This document shows, in pieces, positions 39,175 to 48,998 of a DNA stretch of 64,000 nt. Source of the DNA: Marinobacter subterrani. Its GTDB lineage: Bacteria; Pseudomonadota; Gammaproteobacteria; Pseudomonadales; Oleiphilaceae. Under the pieces are notes generated by a model that did not search any database, was not told the DNA's origin, and saw nothing but the letters and a program-made list of their open reading frames with translations. The position numbers and the translations under genes are program-made. Numbering within the stretch: position 1 is the first letter of the stretch; each line of letters starts with the position of its first letter. The stretch is taken from assembly GCF_001045555.1 (NCBI RefSeq), contig NZ_LFBU01000001.1, positions 744,001 to 808,000 on the forward strand, written 5' to 3'.

Positions 39175-40866
39175 CTACTCTCGATCTCCTGACCGATCCC
39201 CCGGCCCGGTACCCGGCCCTGAAGGCTTTAGCCGGGGTACGGGCGCCCCGAGATCGTTATTCATCTGGATAACCGTCATGGCACCGGCAATTCCGTCGAC
39301 GGTAAGGCCCTGGAGGTCCTGGTACCAGCGTACCTGCTCCTCAGAACTCATGCGCTTGATCCGGTCGCTTTCCTGCCGGCTGGCACTGAGCGCCTCCGCC
39401 AGTTCCATCATCCGGGCGCCAAGCCACAGCGTCTGGCCGTTCTCGGCGCTGTAAAAGCCATCGCCGTTGAGGTATTCCGGCAGGCGCCACAACACTCGGT
39501 ATTCCCCGAACCAGTAGGGCTCGATACTGGCGAAGGACAACTCCCGGTTACCGGACGGCAATGCAATTTCCGCCGTGTCGCCACTCAACTGGCGAATCAC
39601 CACATACCCGGTGTTGCCGGCCCGGTCCTTGAGCCGCAACATCGCCGGTCGGTCCAGAAACTCCAGGCTTCGGCGACTGCCCTGTCGCTCCAGACACCCC
39701 AGCCCGGCCTCCCGGGCGAAATCGCAGGCTATCGGCGACTCGGCCGGTTGATAATCCCGGCCCCAGATCCCGAATAACATCCGGAACGCCTCGGGCGAAT
39801 CCAGCAGCTGGCCGGGCACATCGAGTTTGGCGAGGGTCTGCGGTTTCGCCGCCTGCGCGGTTTTGGCCGGCTCTTCGCCAATCCGTTCAATAGCGCCCTG
39901 CAAGGGTTCCGCCGTGGCCTGCACTGGCAGTGCCGGTTCGTCCGGCGCCCAGCGTTCAACCAGCCAGGCAGTTCCGATGATGGCAACCAGCACAGAGGCG
40001 GCAACAATCAGGTATTGGGACCTGTCGGGTGAGCCCGGGCGGGATGGCGAGGGGCCAACCGAATGACCGCGAACCTCTTTCGCGGCATGCCGAACGTGAT
40101 CCGCGGTAATGTCATGCTCACCTTCGGCGTAGGCCCCAAGCAGGGCCCGATCACTGATCAGGTTTATCAGCCGGGGAATGCCGTGGCTTTCCCGGTAAAG
40201 CCGCTGGACGGCCCGGGGCGAAAAAATATCCCCGCGCATACCGGCAACGCTGAGACGGTAACGAAGGTAAGCCGGCAACTCGTCCTTGCCAATCGCATCC
40301 AGATGGTAGCGAGCGGTTACCCGCTGGTTCAGTTGCCGCAATTCCGGAAGGGCGAGCATCTCCTGGAGTTCCGGCTGGCCAAGCAGCACAATCTGCAACA
40401 GTTTCTTCTCGGCGGTTTCCAGGTTGGTAAGAAGCCTGAGCTGCTCAAGCACATCCGCGGAGAGGTTCTGCGCCTCGTCGATCATCAACACCTTGTGCCG
40501 GCCTGCCGCATGGGCCTTCAACAGGTCCTGGTTGATCAGATCAACCAGTTGCTTGATGGTGGCGCCTATATCATGGGGAATCTCCAGTTCATCACAGATC
40601 GACGACAGCAATTCCCGGGCAGACAGGCGGGGATTCAGGATCAGCGCAATGTCGACGTGATCCGGCACATTTTCAATGAAGCAGCGGGAAACCGTGGTTT
40701 TACCGGTGCCCACTTCGCCGGTAATAACAATGAAACCACCCTGCCCCTGGACACCGTACATCAGGTGCGCCAGGGCCTCCTTGTGGCGGCCACTGAGATA
40801 CAGGTAGCGGGGGTCCGGGGCAATGGAGAACGGAGGCTCGGTAAAGCCGAAAAAGTCGTAATACAT
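39175..40866 (-). CDS. GspA/ExeA-like AAA ATPase
   Basis: 563 residues. Start YYDFFGFTEPPFSIAPDPRYL is typical of ExeA. AAA domain: Walker A ITGEVGTGKTTVSR (about residues 47-54 for the loop), Walker B KVLMIDEAQNLS. One membrane segment near residue 290 (YLIVAASVLVAIIGTAWLV), then a periplasmic part with a peptidoglycan-binding-like end (LQGLTVDGIAGAMTVIQM). Known role of the family: ATP-driven remodelling of peptidoglycan for secretin assembly with GspB. It is 1 base from the patatin gene upstream. Confidence 0.9.
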   Translation of the reverse strand: MYYDFFGFTEPPFSIAPDPRYLYLSGRHKEALAHLMYGVQGQGGFIVITGEVGTGKTTVSRCFIENVPDHVDIALILNPRLSARELLSSICDELEIPHDIGATIKQLVDLINQDLLKAHAAGRHKVLMIDEAQNLSADVLEQLRLLTNLETAEKKLLQIVLLGQPELQEMLALPELRQLNQRVTARYHLDAIGKDELPAYLRYRLSVAGMRGDIFSPRAVQRLYRESHGIPRLINLISDRALLGAYAEGEHDITADHVRHAAKEVRGHSVGPSPSRPGSPDRSQYLIVAASVLVAIIGTAWLVERWAPDEPALPVQATAEPLQGAIERIGEEPAKTAQAAKPQTLAKLDVPGQLLDSPEAFRMLFGIWGRDYQPAESPIACDFAREAGLGCLERQGSRRSLEFLDRPAMLRLKDRAGNTGYVVIRQLSGDTAEIALPSGNRELSFASIEPYWFGEYRVLWRLPEYLNGDGFYSAENGQTLWLGARMMELAEALSASRQESDRIKRMSSEEQVRWYQDLQGLTVDGIAGAMTVIQMNNDLGAPVPRLKPSGPGTGPGDRSGDRE

Positions 40867-40867
40867 G

Positions 40868-42355
40868 TCAGGACGTACCAGAATCCGCGTTGCTGATCAC
40901 TCTGAGCTCAGCGGTTCGCCGGTTCTGCTGTTTCAGCCTTCGCACGCAACGCTCCAGGGTTTTGGAAATTCGGGCGTGTGAACGAATCATCGAAATTTTC
41001 GGCCAGGTGGCCCGCTCGCCGGCAAGAATCATCTCCCGGACATAGGCCGGGTCCGGGTTCGCCAGCATACGGCGATAGTCCTTGATGGAATACGTGGGGG
41101 CGATGGTGACGTCTCCCGAGTACCGCTGGCCCATGATCGTGTATAACTGACCGGACATCTGCCGCAGGAGTTCCGGCCTTAGCCGTTTGCGCAGGTAATC
41201 AAAGATCCCCTGCCCGTGAAACTGCATTTCCGATTTCAGCAGGTGCATGGGCAGGTTGCCAAGGGACAGCTTTTCATCGCTGCCCCGCTGGCTGAGAAAC
41301 GGCACCACATGGGGGTTGGTCTGGCTGACGATGGTAAAGTTCACATCGTAAAGGTGCATCAAACGCTCGATGGGCAAATCGCTGACCACCGAGCCATCCA
41401 CGAACTTCAGGCGCGGCATGTAGGGCAGCGCATTGCCCTGAATGTCCTTTTTCATCAGCGTCACGGGCGGGAATATCCCCGGCACCGCGGCACTGGCCAG
41501 CACCGCGCTCCAAACCATCAGGTAGGGCGAGGTATAGCCGCACAGCAGACGGGCCTTCTGATGGGCCTGCACCGGCGACACGCTGACGTTGATGGAGCGG
41601 CCCGTCCGCTGATAGGCCTCCTCAAAGGTGTATTCGCCAATGTTGGCACGCAGGCAGGCACGTAGTTGCTCCTGGTCCATCAGGCCATCACCGCGCACCG
41701 CACTGAGCAATCCCTGCCACTTCCAGGCCTTCAGATTGTGATTTTCCGGAACCAGCATTTCCGGGATTTCGGCATCGGTGTGAACGCCGAGAATACCCGC
41801 AATGATGGCGCCGATGCTGGAACCCGCAATCACCTGCGGCAGCAGCCCTTTTTCCCAAAGCGCCTTGATTACGCCAAAGTGGAACACACCGAGAGTCGCA
41901 CCACCACTGAGCAGTAGTGTCGGGCGACCATAACTGGTAAGCGTGTCCCGGAAAAACTGGAGTTTATCCGCTACCGGAAAACCGGGCACCGGGTTATCGC
42001 ACAGGAAATCGAGGGCTTCACAGACCTGGGTAATGTACTCCTCGATCAGGTGTTTGGTGCCGACCCTGGAGCGGGTATAGAGCGCGGGGTTGCCCATGTT
42101 CCCCAGGTCGTGGTGCAACCCCTCGCGCAGGGCCCGTTTCAGGCGCTCGAAATCATTCTGCTGGCGATACTGCTTGAGGTTGCTCAACCGGTCGTAAATG
42201 AGCTCGTAATGGTAGAGGTCAGAGGCAAAATCTTCCTTCCACTCTGCATTGCCCTCCAGGAAATCCAGCTCCAGAGCGGCGGCCTTCCACACTTCGTAGT
42301 TCGGCGCTTCGGCCAGCATTTTCCGGAACTTGGCTATTCTTGGATCCTTGAGCAC
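40868..42355 (-). CDS. Patatin-like phospholipase with DUF3336 domain
   Basis: 495-residue enzyme of the TGL/DUF3336 subfamily. The N-terminal DUF3336 region (NYEVWKAAALELDFLEGNAE) precedes a patatin core with oxyanion motif LSGGATLGVFHFGV, nucleophile IAGSSIGAIIAGIL and dyad Asp in FVDGSVVSDLP. Such enzymes hydrolyse acylglycerols or phospholipids and are common in marine oil-degraders. No signal peptide. It leads into the GspA-GspB-dinG run with 1 base between; whether this order means shared function is unknown. Confidence 0.9.
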   Translation of the reverse strand: MLKDPRIAKFRKMLAEAPNYEVWKAAALELDFLEGNAEWKEDFASDLYHYELIYDRLSNLKQYRQQNDFERLKRALREGLHHDLGNMGNPALYTRSRVGTKHLIEEYITQVCEALDFLCDNPVPGFPVADKLQFFRDTLTSYGRPTLLLSGGATLGVFHFGVIKALWEKGLLPQVIAGSSIGAIIAGILGVHTDAEIPEMLVPENHNLKAWKWQGLLSAVRGDGLMDQEQLRACLRANIGEYTFEEAYQRTGRSINVSVSPVQAHQKARLLCGYTSPYLMVWSAVLASAAVPGIFPPVTLMKKDIQGNALPYMPRLKFVDGSVVSDLPIERLMHLYDVNFTIVSQTNPHVVPFLSQRGSDEKLSLGNLPMHLLKSEMQFHGQGIFDYLRKRLRPELLRQMSGQLYTIMGQRYSGDVTIAPTYSIKDYRRMLANPDPAYVREMILAGERATWPKISMIRSHARISKTLERCVRRLKQQNRRTAELRVISNADSGTS

Positions 42356-42384
42356 CGCTGAACTCCTTTCAACCCGGCTGGAAC

Positions 42385-43173
42385 TCAGAAGTTTTCCAGC
42401 ATCAGTTCTTCATCATTGCCACTGGCAAAGGGATCATTGATGACCTCTCCGTCGTTAATCAGGAACGCACGGCGCTGCAAAAACGCGTTGCGGACAAACG
42501 TATAGCTGTCGCCCGAAATGAAGCTCTCTGCCGGGATCAGGTCCGCCCGTTTATCGACAACCTGGAGCGACCGGGCAAAATACACCTCCGGGCTCTCCAC
42601 TGCATCCCAGGCCGACGGCAACGCAAACGCGTCGGTCACGAATCCGCCAAAGTGCCGGGGGGTGGAGGGGCCAAGCAAAGGTAACATCAGATAAGGCCCG
42701 GACCCCACGCCCCAGTAGCCAAGCGTCTGGCCAAAGTCTTCCGGCCGCTCCGGGAGGTCAAAGGCCGTGGCCACGTCAATCAGGCCACCAAGACCGAACA
42801 CGGTGTTGTAGGTGAAGCGGCCAAACGCCACCACGGCAGACTCGCCCTTGAGCTGAAACACACTGTTGCTGAAGTTTCTCAGTTCAGTCAGGTTATTGAA
42901 AAAATTGGTGATACCGCGATCCACCATCTGGGGAGTGTAGGCCCGGTAGGCCTTTGCCACCGGTTTCAGGAACCAGCGGTCGATGGTGCGATTAAAGCTG
43001 AAGACCTTGCGATTCCAGTTTTCGTAGGGGTCTTTGGGGTCGACCGGAACTGAACCTTCAGGTGCCGGCGCCTGCATCGCCTGGGCTGCAACCTGGTTTA
43101 AAGGAAGAATGGCCACCAGGACAAGTAGAAGGACAATTGCTGTTGGCCGGCGCCGGGTAAAAAGTTGTTTCAT
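42385..43173 (-). CDS. mlaA: MlaA/VacJ family outer-membrane lipid asymmetry protein
   Basis: 262 residues with the MlaA core: DPYENWNRKVFSFNRTIDRW, the ring helices with GITNFFNNLTELRNFSNSV, FGQTLGYWGVGSGPYL and GPSTPRHFGGFVTD. MlaA removes misplaced phospholipids from the outer leaflet and hands them to MlaC. The N-terminal signal (AIVLLLVLVAILPLNQVAAQA) has no cysteine, so the protein is not a lipoprotein as it is in E. coli. The gene stands apart from any mlaBCDEF genes and is divergent from the thioesterase. The patatin gene follows 29 bases later. Confidence 0.92.
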   Translation of the reverse strand: MKQLFTRRRPTAIVLLLVLVAILPLNQVAAQAMQAPAPEGSVPVDPKDPYENWNRKVFSFNRTIDRWFLKPVAKAYRAYTPQMVDRGITNFFNNLTELRNFSNSVFQLKGESAVVAFGRFTYNTVFGLGGLIDVATAFDLPERPEDFGQTLGYWGVGSGPYLMLPLLGPSTPRHFGGFVTDAFALPSAWDAVESPEVYFARSLQVVDKRADLIPAESFISGDSYTFVRNAFLQRRAFLINDGEVINDPFASGNDEELMLENF

Positions 43174-43265
43174 CGTCTGCTCTTGGGTTGTTTAATTCGT
43201 CTCGATTCGTCGAAAATACCGGCGCTTTTCTTATCATTATTGAACCGTTGTTCCGGAGGAACCCG

Positions 43266-43673
43266 ATGTCAGTACCGGGAAATCATGTACATACCATCAC
43301 CATGCCACTCCGCTGGGGAGACATGGATGCATACGGCCATGCCAACAATACGGCCTACTTCCGTTTTTTCGAGGAAGCGCGGATCGTCTGGCTGGCGTCA
43401 CTGCAGCTCGGCGGCCCAGATGAGCCCACCGGCCCCGTTATTATAAAGACCAGTGCCACCTTTCTAAAGGAATTGAATCACCCGGCAACGGTAGAGGTGA
43501 AAACATACGCTGACAAAGCGGGCAACACCAGCCTCGATACCTATCATTTGCTGACAGATGCCGACACCGGTGCGGTTTATGCAGAGGGCTTTGCCAAAAT
43601 CGTGTGGTTTGACCGGGCGACCCGCTCGTCTGCCCGGCTGCCAGACACCCTGCGGGCACTGGCAGCCGGTTGA
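43266..43673 (+). CDS. Acyl-CoA thioesterase (4HBT hotdog family)
   Basis: 135 residues from the ATG at 43266, with a strong CGGAGG ribosome site. Typical hotdog thioesterase of the YbgC/FadM type: LRWGDMDAYGHANNTAYFRFF contains the catalytic Asp and the HANN signature, followed by EEARIVWL. Cytoplasmic, hydrolysing acyl-CoA or acyl-ACP; chain length unknown. Converges with the FabH-like gene 12 bases on, and sits in a fatty-acid neighbourhood. Confidence 0.9.
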   Translation: MSVPGNHVHTITMPLRWGDMDAYGHANNTAYFRFFEEARIVWLASLQLGGPDEPTGPVIIKTSATFLKELNHPATVEVKTYADKAGNTSLDTYHLLTDADTGAVYAEGFAKIVWFDRATRSSARLPDTLRALAAG

Positions 43674-43685
43674 CCACCGTACAGC

Positions 43686-44807
43686 CTATCGGCGGCGCAC
43701 GACCACGCTGCCGATGGAATACCCGGCGCCGAATGAGCAGATAACACCCAGGTCACCGCTGACCAGATCGTCCTTGTGCTTGTGAAAGGCAATAATAGAG
43801 CCGGCGGAGCTGGTGTTGGCATACTCATCCAGGATCACCGGCGCCTCATCCTCGCTGGCATCACGGCCCAGCACCTTGCGGGCAATCAACTGATTCATGT
43901 TCAGATTGGCCTGGTGCAGCCACATGCGCCGGAGCGCGTCAGTGCCAATCGACAGGCTCTGGAGCTGGTTCAGGATGGTTTCGGCCACCAGGGGTGACAC
44001 CTCCTTGAACACCTTGCGCCCCTGCTGGACGAACAGCTTGTCGGGCTTGCCAATTCCGGATTCGTCGGCCCGGTTCAGGAAGCCGAAATTATTCCGGATG
44101 TTATTGGAGAATTTGGTCTTCAGGCTGGTGCCGAGAATCTCGAAACCCTGCCCGGCACGGGTGTCTTCTTCGCGTTCCACAAGAATTGCCGTGCAGGCAT
44201 CACCGAAAATGAAATGGCTGTCCCGGTCGCGGAAGTTCAAGTGGCCGGAGCAGATTTCCGGGCTTACCACCAGCACCGCCCGGGCGCTGCCGTTCTCCAC
44301 GGAATTCACCGCAGCCTGCAGGCCAAACGTGGCCGAACTGCAGGCCACGTTCATGTCGTAGGCAAAACCGTCAATACCCAGGGCTTCCTGAACTTCGATA
44401 GACACCGCGGGATAAGCCCGCTGCATATTCGAGCAGGCGACAATAACGGCATCGACATCCTGTGCGGATTTTCCCGCCTGAGCCAGCGCTTCCCGGCACG
44501 CAGACACGGCCATATCGCATTGCACCGAGGGTTCGTCGTTGCTGCGCTCGGGGATATACGGCGTCATGCGCTTCGGATCGAGAATGCCGTCCTTGTTGAT
44601 GACATGGCGGCGCTTTATGCCGGACGCTTTTTCAATGAAGGCGGAGGAGGATGGCTGCAACGGAGCCACCTCACCCCGGGCAATGGCGTCTGCATTGTCG
44701 GCGTTGAACAGTTCAACGTACTGGTTAAAGGCTTCCACCAGTTCGTCGTTATCAATGGTTGCTGGCGGTGTGTAGAGACCGGTCCCGCTAATAACGGCTT
44801 TAATCAC
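43686..44807 (-). CDS. Beta-ketoacyl-ACP synthase III-like enzyme (long FabH subtype)
   Basis: 373-residue thiolase-fold enzyme. Catalytic Cys156 in MNVACSSATFG, His in LHQANLNMN and Asn in YANTSSAGSI complete the KAS III triad. It has about 50 residues more than standard FabH near the N terminus (ELFNADNADAIARGEVAPLQ), like the Pseudomonas PA3286 type that accepts octanoyl-CoA and shunts beta-oxidation products into fatty-acid synthesis. That role is inferred by similarity. Its neighbours (thioesterase, fadD, MaoC) fit a link between beta-oxidation and synthesis. Confidence 0.9.
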   Translation of the reverse strand: MIKAVISGTGLYTPPATIDNDELVEAFNQYVELFNADNADAIARGEVAPLQPSSSAFIEKASGIKRRHVINKDGILDPKRMTPYIPERSNDEPSVQCDMAVSACREALAQAGKSAQDVDAVIVACSNMQRAYPAVSIEVQEALGIDGFAYDMNVACSSATFGLQAAVNSVENGSARAVLVVSPEICSGHLNFRDRDSHFIFGDACTAILVEREEDTRAGQGFEILGTSLKTKFSNNIRNNFGFLNRADESGIGKPDKLFVQQGRKVFKEVSPLVAETILNQLQSLSIGTDALRRMWLHQANLNMNQLIARKVLGRDASEDEAPVILDEYANTSSAGSIIAFHKHKDDLVSGDLGVICSFGAGYSIGSVVVRRR

Positions 44808-44939
44808 GCTAACCCCACGTCATGATTGTGAAAACAGGATGTCAGGAAAAACACTGCCAGAAATACTAACACAGTCTCGGGGTTTTGCCCGCCGGAGATC
44901 GGTCACCGGTACCGGATTGGTGCGGGGTGAACAGCCTTG

Positions 44940-47900
44940 TCAGACCCGGGTTTTCTCCCACTGCCGGTCCAGCCGTTTTACCGATACGGTGATCACCGTG
45001 CCCAGTTGCTGGGCAAAAAACGAGACCCGGAACTCCTCAAGCATCCACCGGTATTGCACCAGCTCCGGGTCCCGCACGCCCTGCCGCTGCTGCTCATCGC
45101 GCTTTGCCGCATAGCGGGACCAGAGCGGCTCGATGGTATGCAGGAATTCGCGCTCCCGGCCCATTTCCCGGGACATCTTCTCCAGACGGATCAGCGCCGC
45201 CTCGAAGTAGCGCCCGAACTCCGCCAGCCACTGTGGTGGCGTCGCCACCAAAAAGCCCGGGTACACCAGGTTCTGAAGCTGGAACTTGAGGTCCGCCATG
45301 CTATTGGCCAGAGCCAGGTTGATCTTGCCTTTCAGCTGTTTGGCCAATTTCTGATAGCCGGACATAGCCTGGAACAGCCGTTCGTCGGCCTGCTCCAGCG
45401 CGGGAATGAAATCGCCCCGGTGGCTGTCGAATACCCGCTCGAACTCCCCGGCCGTTCTTGGAATCCCGCCTGCAAGAAAATGCTGCATGGCCGTGGCCAA
45501 CAGCAGGTCATCCAGCAGGACTTTTGACTGGCCCACCGGCGCAAACATCAGGGCGGATTGCTTGAATCGCGGTAGCTTGCGCTCCAGATCGTCGAGGGTC
45601 CGGCCGAACCGATTGAGGATCAGCCGGGCGACCGCCCTACGGGTGGTGTCTTCGGCGGTCAACCTGTCCAGGCACCGTATCTGGCGCACCGGTTTGCCCA
45701 GGTCTTCCAGTGCCGGGTAAACGGTTACCTGCATTCCGCCTTTCTCTGTCTGTACCTGTTCCTGCAGTTTGCCGAACTGCCAGTCGGTGTACTCCCCTGC
45801 TGGTTCCCTGGTGGACTGGTCACCGGTGGCCGATGCCAGCGCCTGCTCGGCGCGGCCCTCGAGTTGCCCCTGTAGCTCTGCGGTGTCCCGGCTCTCGGCG
45901 ATGGGCTTACCGCCATCGCCCATCACCCGCAGATTCATTCGTAAATGCCTGGGCAACTCCGCCTCGGACCAGGCGTTCGGATCAATCCTTACACCGGTCA
46001 TCCGGCGCAGTTGTTCACCCAGCTGCAAGGCCAGCGGCTCATTGGACGGCTGGAGATTGGCCAGTGCGGCATCCACAAAATCCGGCACCGGGACAAAATT
46101 CCGCCGCAGCGCCTTGGGGAGCGACTTCACCAGGGCGATGCACTTTTCCCGTAACAGCCCCGGCACCAGCCATTCCAGCCGACGGGAAGGAATCTGCTTG
46201 AGCGCCATCAGCGGAACCTGCAGGGTTACACCGTCCTGCTCACTGGTGGGCTCGAACTCATAACTCAGCGGGTAGCGCACGCCTTCCCATTCCAGGTAGT
46301 CCGGGTACAGGTCTGCCGACCCGGCATCCACCGGGCGCTGGAGAATGTCCTGTTCGGTCAGCTCCAGATCCTTCAACTGCTCCGCGGACAGGCCCTTCCA
46401 CCAGCTTTCGAAATGCCGGCCGCTGACAATGTCCGACGGCAGGCGCTCATCGTAGAACGCCACCAGCACTTCATCGTCGACCAGAAGATCCCGGCGCCGG
46501 GTTTTCTTTTCCAGATTTTCAACGGTATCCAGCCTCTCGCGGTTACGGGCGATGAAGGGCGCCCTGGAGCGATAATCACCCTCCACCAGGGCCCGGCGGA
46601 TAAACAGGTTGCGGCATTCCGCGGCGTCCACCCTGGCATAGGGAATCCGCCGCTTGGCCACGATATCCAGGCCGTACAGTGTCACCTTCTCGTAGCCCAT
46701 CACTTGGGCCCGTTTCTGCTCCCAGTGGGGCTCAAAATAGTGGTGTTTCACGATGTGGCCGGCCAGGGGCTCGATCCACTCCGGCTGGATGGACGCCACC
46801 ACCCGGGCAAACACCCGGCTGGTTTCAACAATCTCGGTGGCAACAATCCATTTCGGGCCGGTTTTGGACACCCTGGAGCCGGGGAAAATCATCACCTTGC
46901 GGTTACGGGTGGCCAGGTATTCCTTCTTCTCGACCTTGACCGCCACCTGCCCCAACAGACCCGCCAGAATGGCCTTGTGCAGGGCCTCGTAACTCGCCGC
47001 ATCCCGGTTTGCCATCAGCTTCTGTTCCCGGCAGATCAGCGTGAGCTGGCGGTGGATATCCCGCCATTCCCGCATCCGCATCCAGCTCAGGAAGCTCTTC
47101 TGGCAGACCTTTTTCATCTGGTTCTGGGACAGCTCCTGTCGCTGCTCCTCGTAGAAGTTCCAGACATTCAGCAGGGTCACGAAGTCCGATTCCTTGTCAT
47201 TGAACGGCGCGTGAGCCTGATCCGCCGCCTGCTGTTTGTCCTGGGGTCGTTCGCGGGGGTCCTGGATGCTCAGGCCGGCAATGATCACCAGGGTTTCCGA
47301 CAAACTGCCCAGCTCGGCGGCGGCGACCAGCATTCTGGCCAGCCGGGGGTCCAGGGGCAGGCGCGCCATGGTCCGGCCAAGCCGGGTTACACGGCGCTTG
47401 TCATCGACCGCACCCAGCTCTTCCAGCAGTTTGTAGCCATCGTTGATCTGGCGCTTGTCCGGGGCCTCCAGAAACGGGAACTGGCGAATCTCGCCCAGGC
47501 CCGACGTGGCCATCTGCAGGATGACCGACGCCAGATTGGTACGCAGGATCTCAGGGTCGGTGTATTCCGGCCGGTTAATGAAATCGGTCTCATCGTAAAG
47601 CCGGAAGCAGATACCCGGTGCGACACGGCCACAGCGCCCTGCCCGCTGGTTGGCACTGGCCTGGGACACCGGTTCCACCGGCAGCCGCTGGATCTTGGAG
47701 CGAACGCTGTAGCGACTGATCCGGGCAACCCCGGTATCAATCACATAGCGAATACCCGGCACAGTCAGCGAGGTTTCCGCCACGTTGGTGGAGAGCACGA
47801 TGCGCCTGCCCCGGTGCGACTGGAACACCCGGTTCTGCTCGGCGTTACTCAGGCGGGAATACAGGGGCAGTACTTCGGTATGCTTGAGATCCACGTGGCG

Positions 47901-48875
47901 CAGAACCTTGCTCAGATTCCGGATCTCCCGCTCGCCGGGCAGGAACACCAGCACATCACCGGGAGGCTGTTTCTCGCTGCGCTCGTGCTGTTCGATTTCG
48001 TCCAGGGCGCCCAGCACCCCGTCGGTCCAGCTCTGGTCGCGGTCGTCCTCGTCGCCCGCCAGCGGCCGATAGCGGATATCCACTGGATAGGTCCGGCCAC
48101 TCACCTCAATCACCGGCGCCTTGTCGAAGAACTCGCTGAACCGGTCCACCTCGATGGTTGCGGAGGTAATAATGACCTTCAGGTCCGGCCGCTTGGGCAG
48201 GAGCTGGCGCAGGTAGCCCAGCAGAAAATCGATATTGAGGCTGCGCTCGTGGGCCTCATCAATGATCAGCGTATCGTAGCGGTCCAGAAACCGGTCATGC
48301 TGGACTTCCGCCAGCAGGATGCCGTCGGTCATCACCTTGACCCGGGACTGTTCCGAGGTGTTATCGGTAAAACGGACCTGGTAGCCAATCTGCTGGCCGA
48401 CCTGCTCGCCGATTTCCTCTGCAATCCGGGCCGCCACACTGCGGGCGGCGATACGGCGTGGCTGAGTGTGGCCAATCAGGCCGCGGATGCCCCGGCCACT
48501 GTTCATGCAGATTTTGGGTATCTGGGTGGTTTTCCCGGAGCCGGTTTCCCCGGCGATGATCACCACCTGATGGTTCTCGATGGCCTCGCGGATGTCGTCC
48601 ACCCGCTCGGAAACCGGCAGGCCTTCCGGGAAACTGGCCGGTTTATGGAGGGCATGGCGCTGTTGCACCTTCTCCAGCCCCCGGTCCAGCCAGCCGGCCA
48701 TTTTTTCCAGGTCCTTCTGACCCGGTTTGCCCTTGGTGCGGGCAACCGTTTTTACGATGTGGGCTGCTTCCTGCTGGTTACAGGCGTCCAGCTGCTCCAT
48801 CATGGCCTTGACGGCGGCTTCGCTGTCCGGTTTGAGGGTCGGTGTTCTGGAAATATCGGAACGGGTGTCTGTCAT
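44940..48875 (-). CDS. hrpA: HrpA, ATP-dependent RNA helicase (DEAH)
   Basis: 1311 residues, the usual HrpA length. Walker A IIAGETGSGKTTQIPKI, DEAH box LIIDEAHERSLNIDFLLGYL, motif III TSATIEVDRF and motif VI RAGRCGRVAPG are present, followed by helicase-associated and OB-like domains and the long C-terminal DUF3418 region. Known role: RNA processing and, in E. coli, rescue of stalled ribosomes through mRNA unwinding. The gene stands alone between the FabH-like gene and fadD. Confidence 0.97.
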   Translation of the reverse strand: MTDTRSDISRTPTLKPDSEAAVKAMMEQLDACNQQEAAHIVKTVARTKGKPGQKDLEKMAGWLDRGLEKVQQRHALHKPASFPEGLPVSERVDDIREAIENHQVVIIAGETGSGKTTQIPKICMNSGRGIRGLIGHTQPRRIAARSVAARIAEEIGEQVGQQIGYQVRFTDNTSEQSRVKVMTDGILLAEVQHDRFLDRYDTLIIDEAHERSLNIDFLLGYLRQLLPKRPDLKVIITSATIEVDRFSEFFDKAPVIEVSGRTYPVDIRYRPLAGDEDDRDQSWTDGVLGALDEIEQHERSEKQPPGDVLVFLPGEREIRNLSKVLRHVDLKHTEVLPLYSRLSNAEQNRVFQSHRGRRIVLSTNVAETSLTVPGIRYVIDTGVARISRYSVRSKIQRLPVEPVSQASANQRAGRCGRVAPGICFRLYDETDFINRPEYTDPEILRTNLASVILQMATSGLGEIRQFPFLEAPDKRQINDGYKLLEELGAVDDKRRVTRLGRTMARLPLDPRLARMLVAAAELGSLSETLVIIAGLSIQDPRERPQDKQQAADQAHAPFNDKESDFVTLLNVWNFYEEQRQELSQNQMKKVCQKSFLSWMRMREWRDIHRQLTLICREQKLMANRDAASYEALHKAILAGLLGQVAVKVEKKEYLATRNRKVMIFPGSRVSKTGPKWIVATEIVETSRVFARVVASIQPEWIEPLAGHIVKHHYFEPHWEQKRAQVMGYEKVTLYGLDIVAKRRIPYARVDAAECRNLFIRRALVEGDYRSRAPFIARNRERLDTVENLEKKTRRRDLLVDDEVLVAFYDERLPSDIVSGRHFESWWKGLSAEQLKDLELTEQDILQRPVDAGSADLYPDYLEWEGVRYPLSYEFEPTSEQDGVTLQVPLMALKQIPSRRLEWLVPGLLREKCIALVKSLPKALRRNFVPVPDFVDAALANLQPSNEPLALQLGEQLRRMTGVRIDPNAWSEAELPRHLRMNLRVMGDGGKPIAESRDTAELQGQLEGRAEQALASATGDQSTREPAGEYTDWQFGKLQEQVQTEKGGMQVTVYPALEDLGKPVRQIRCLDRLTAEDTTRRAVARLILNRFGRTLDDLERKLPRFKQSALMFAPVGQSKVLLDDLLLATAMQHFLAGGIPRTAGEFERVFDSHRGDFIPALEQADERLFQAMSGYQKLAKQLKGKINLALANSMADLKFQLQNLVYPGFLVATPPQWLAEFGRYFEAALIRLEKMSREMGREREFLHTIEPLWSRYAAKRDEQQRQGVRDPELVQYRWMLEEFRVSFFAQQLGTVITVSVKRLDRQWEKTRV

Positions 48876-48950
48876 TGAATTGCCGGAATTACGCTCACTC
48901 GGATCGGGTTGGGCGACAGTCTATCGGGAAAGCCGGGGACTTAAAAACGG

Positions 48951-48974
48951 AAAAACCCCGCCGAAGCAGGGTTT
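48951..48974 (-). terminator. Probable terminator after fadD
   Basis: Imperfect stem (AAACCC/GGGTTT with a mismatched inner part) around a CGAA loop, followed on the minus strand by TTTTT (48951-48955). It lies 25 bases past the fadD stop, before hrpA. Confidence 0.6.
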
Positions 48975-48998
48975 CACGGGCGCAGGTACCGGGCCGGC

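Noticed and set aside
38450..40866. Complete type II secretion operon
   Set aside because: Only the GspA/GspB helper pair is present; no gspC-O genes follow.
46413..48878. Long plus-strand open frame opposite hrpA
   Set aside because: It is the antisense shadow of a GC-rich gene; the minus-strand product is clearly HrpA.
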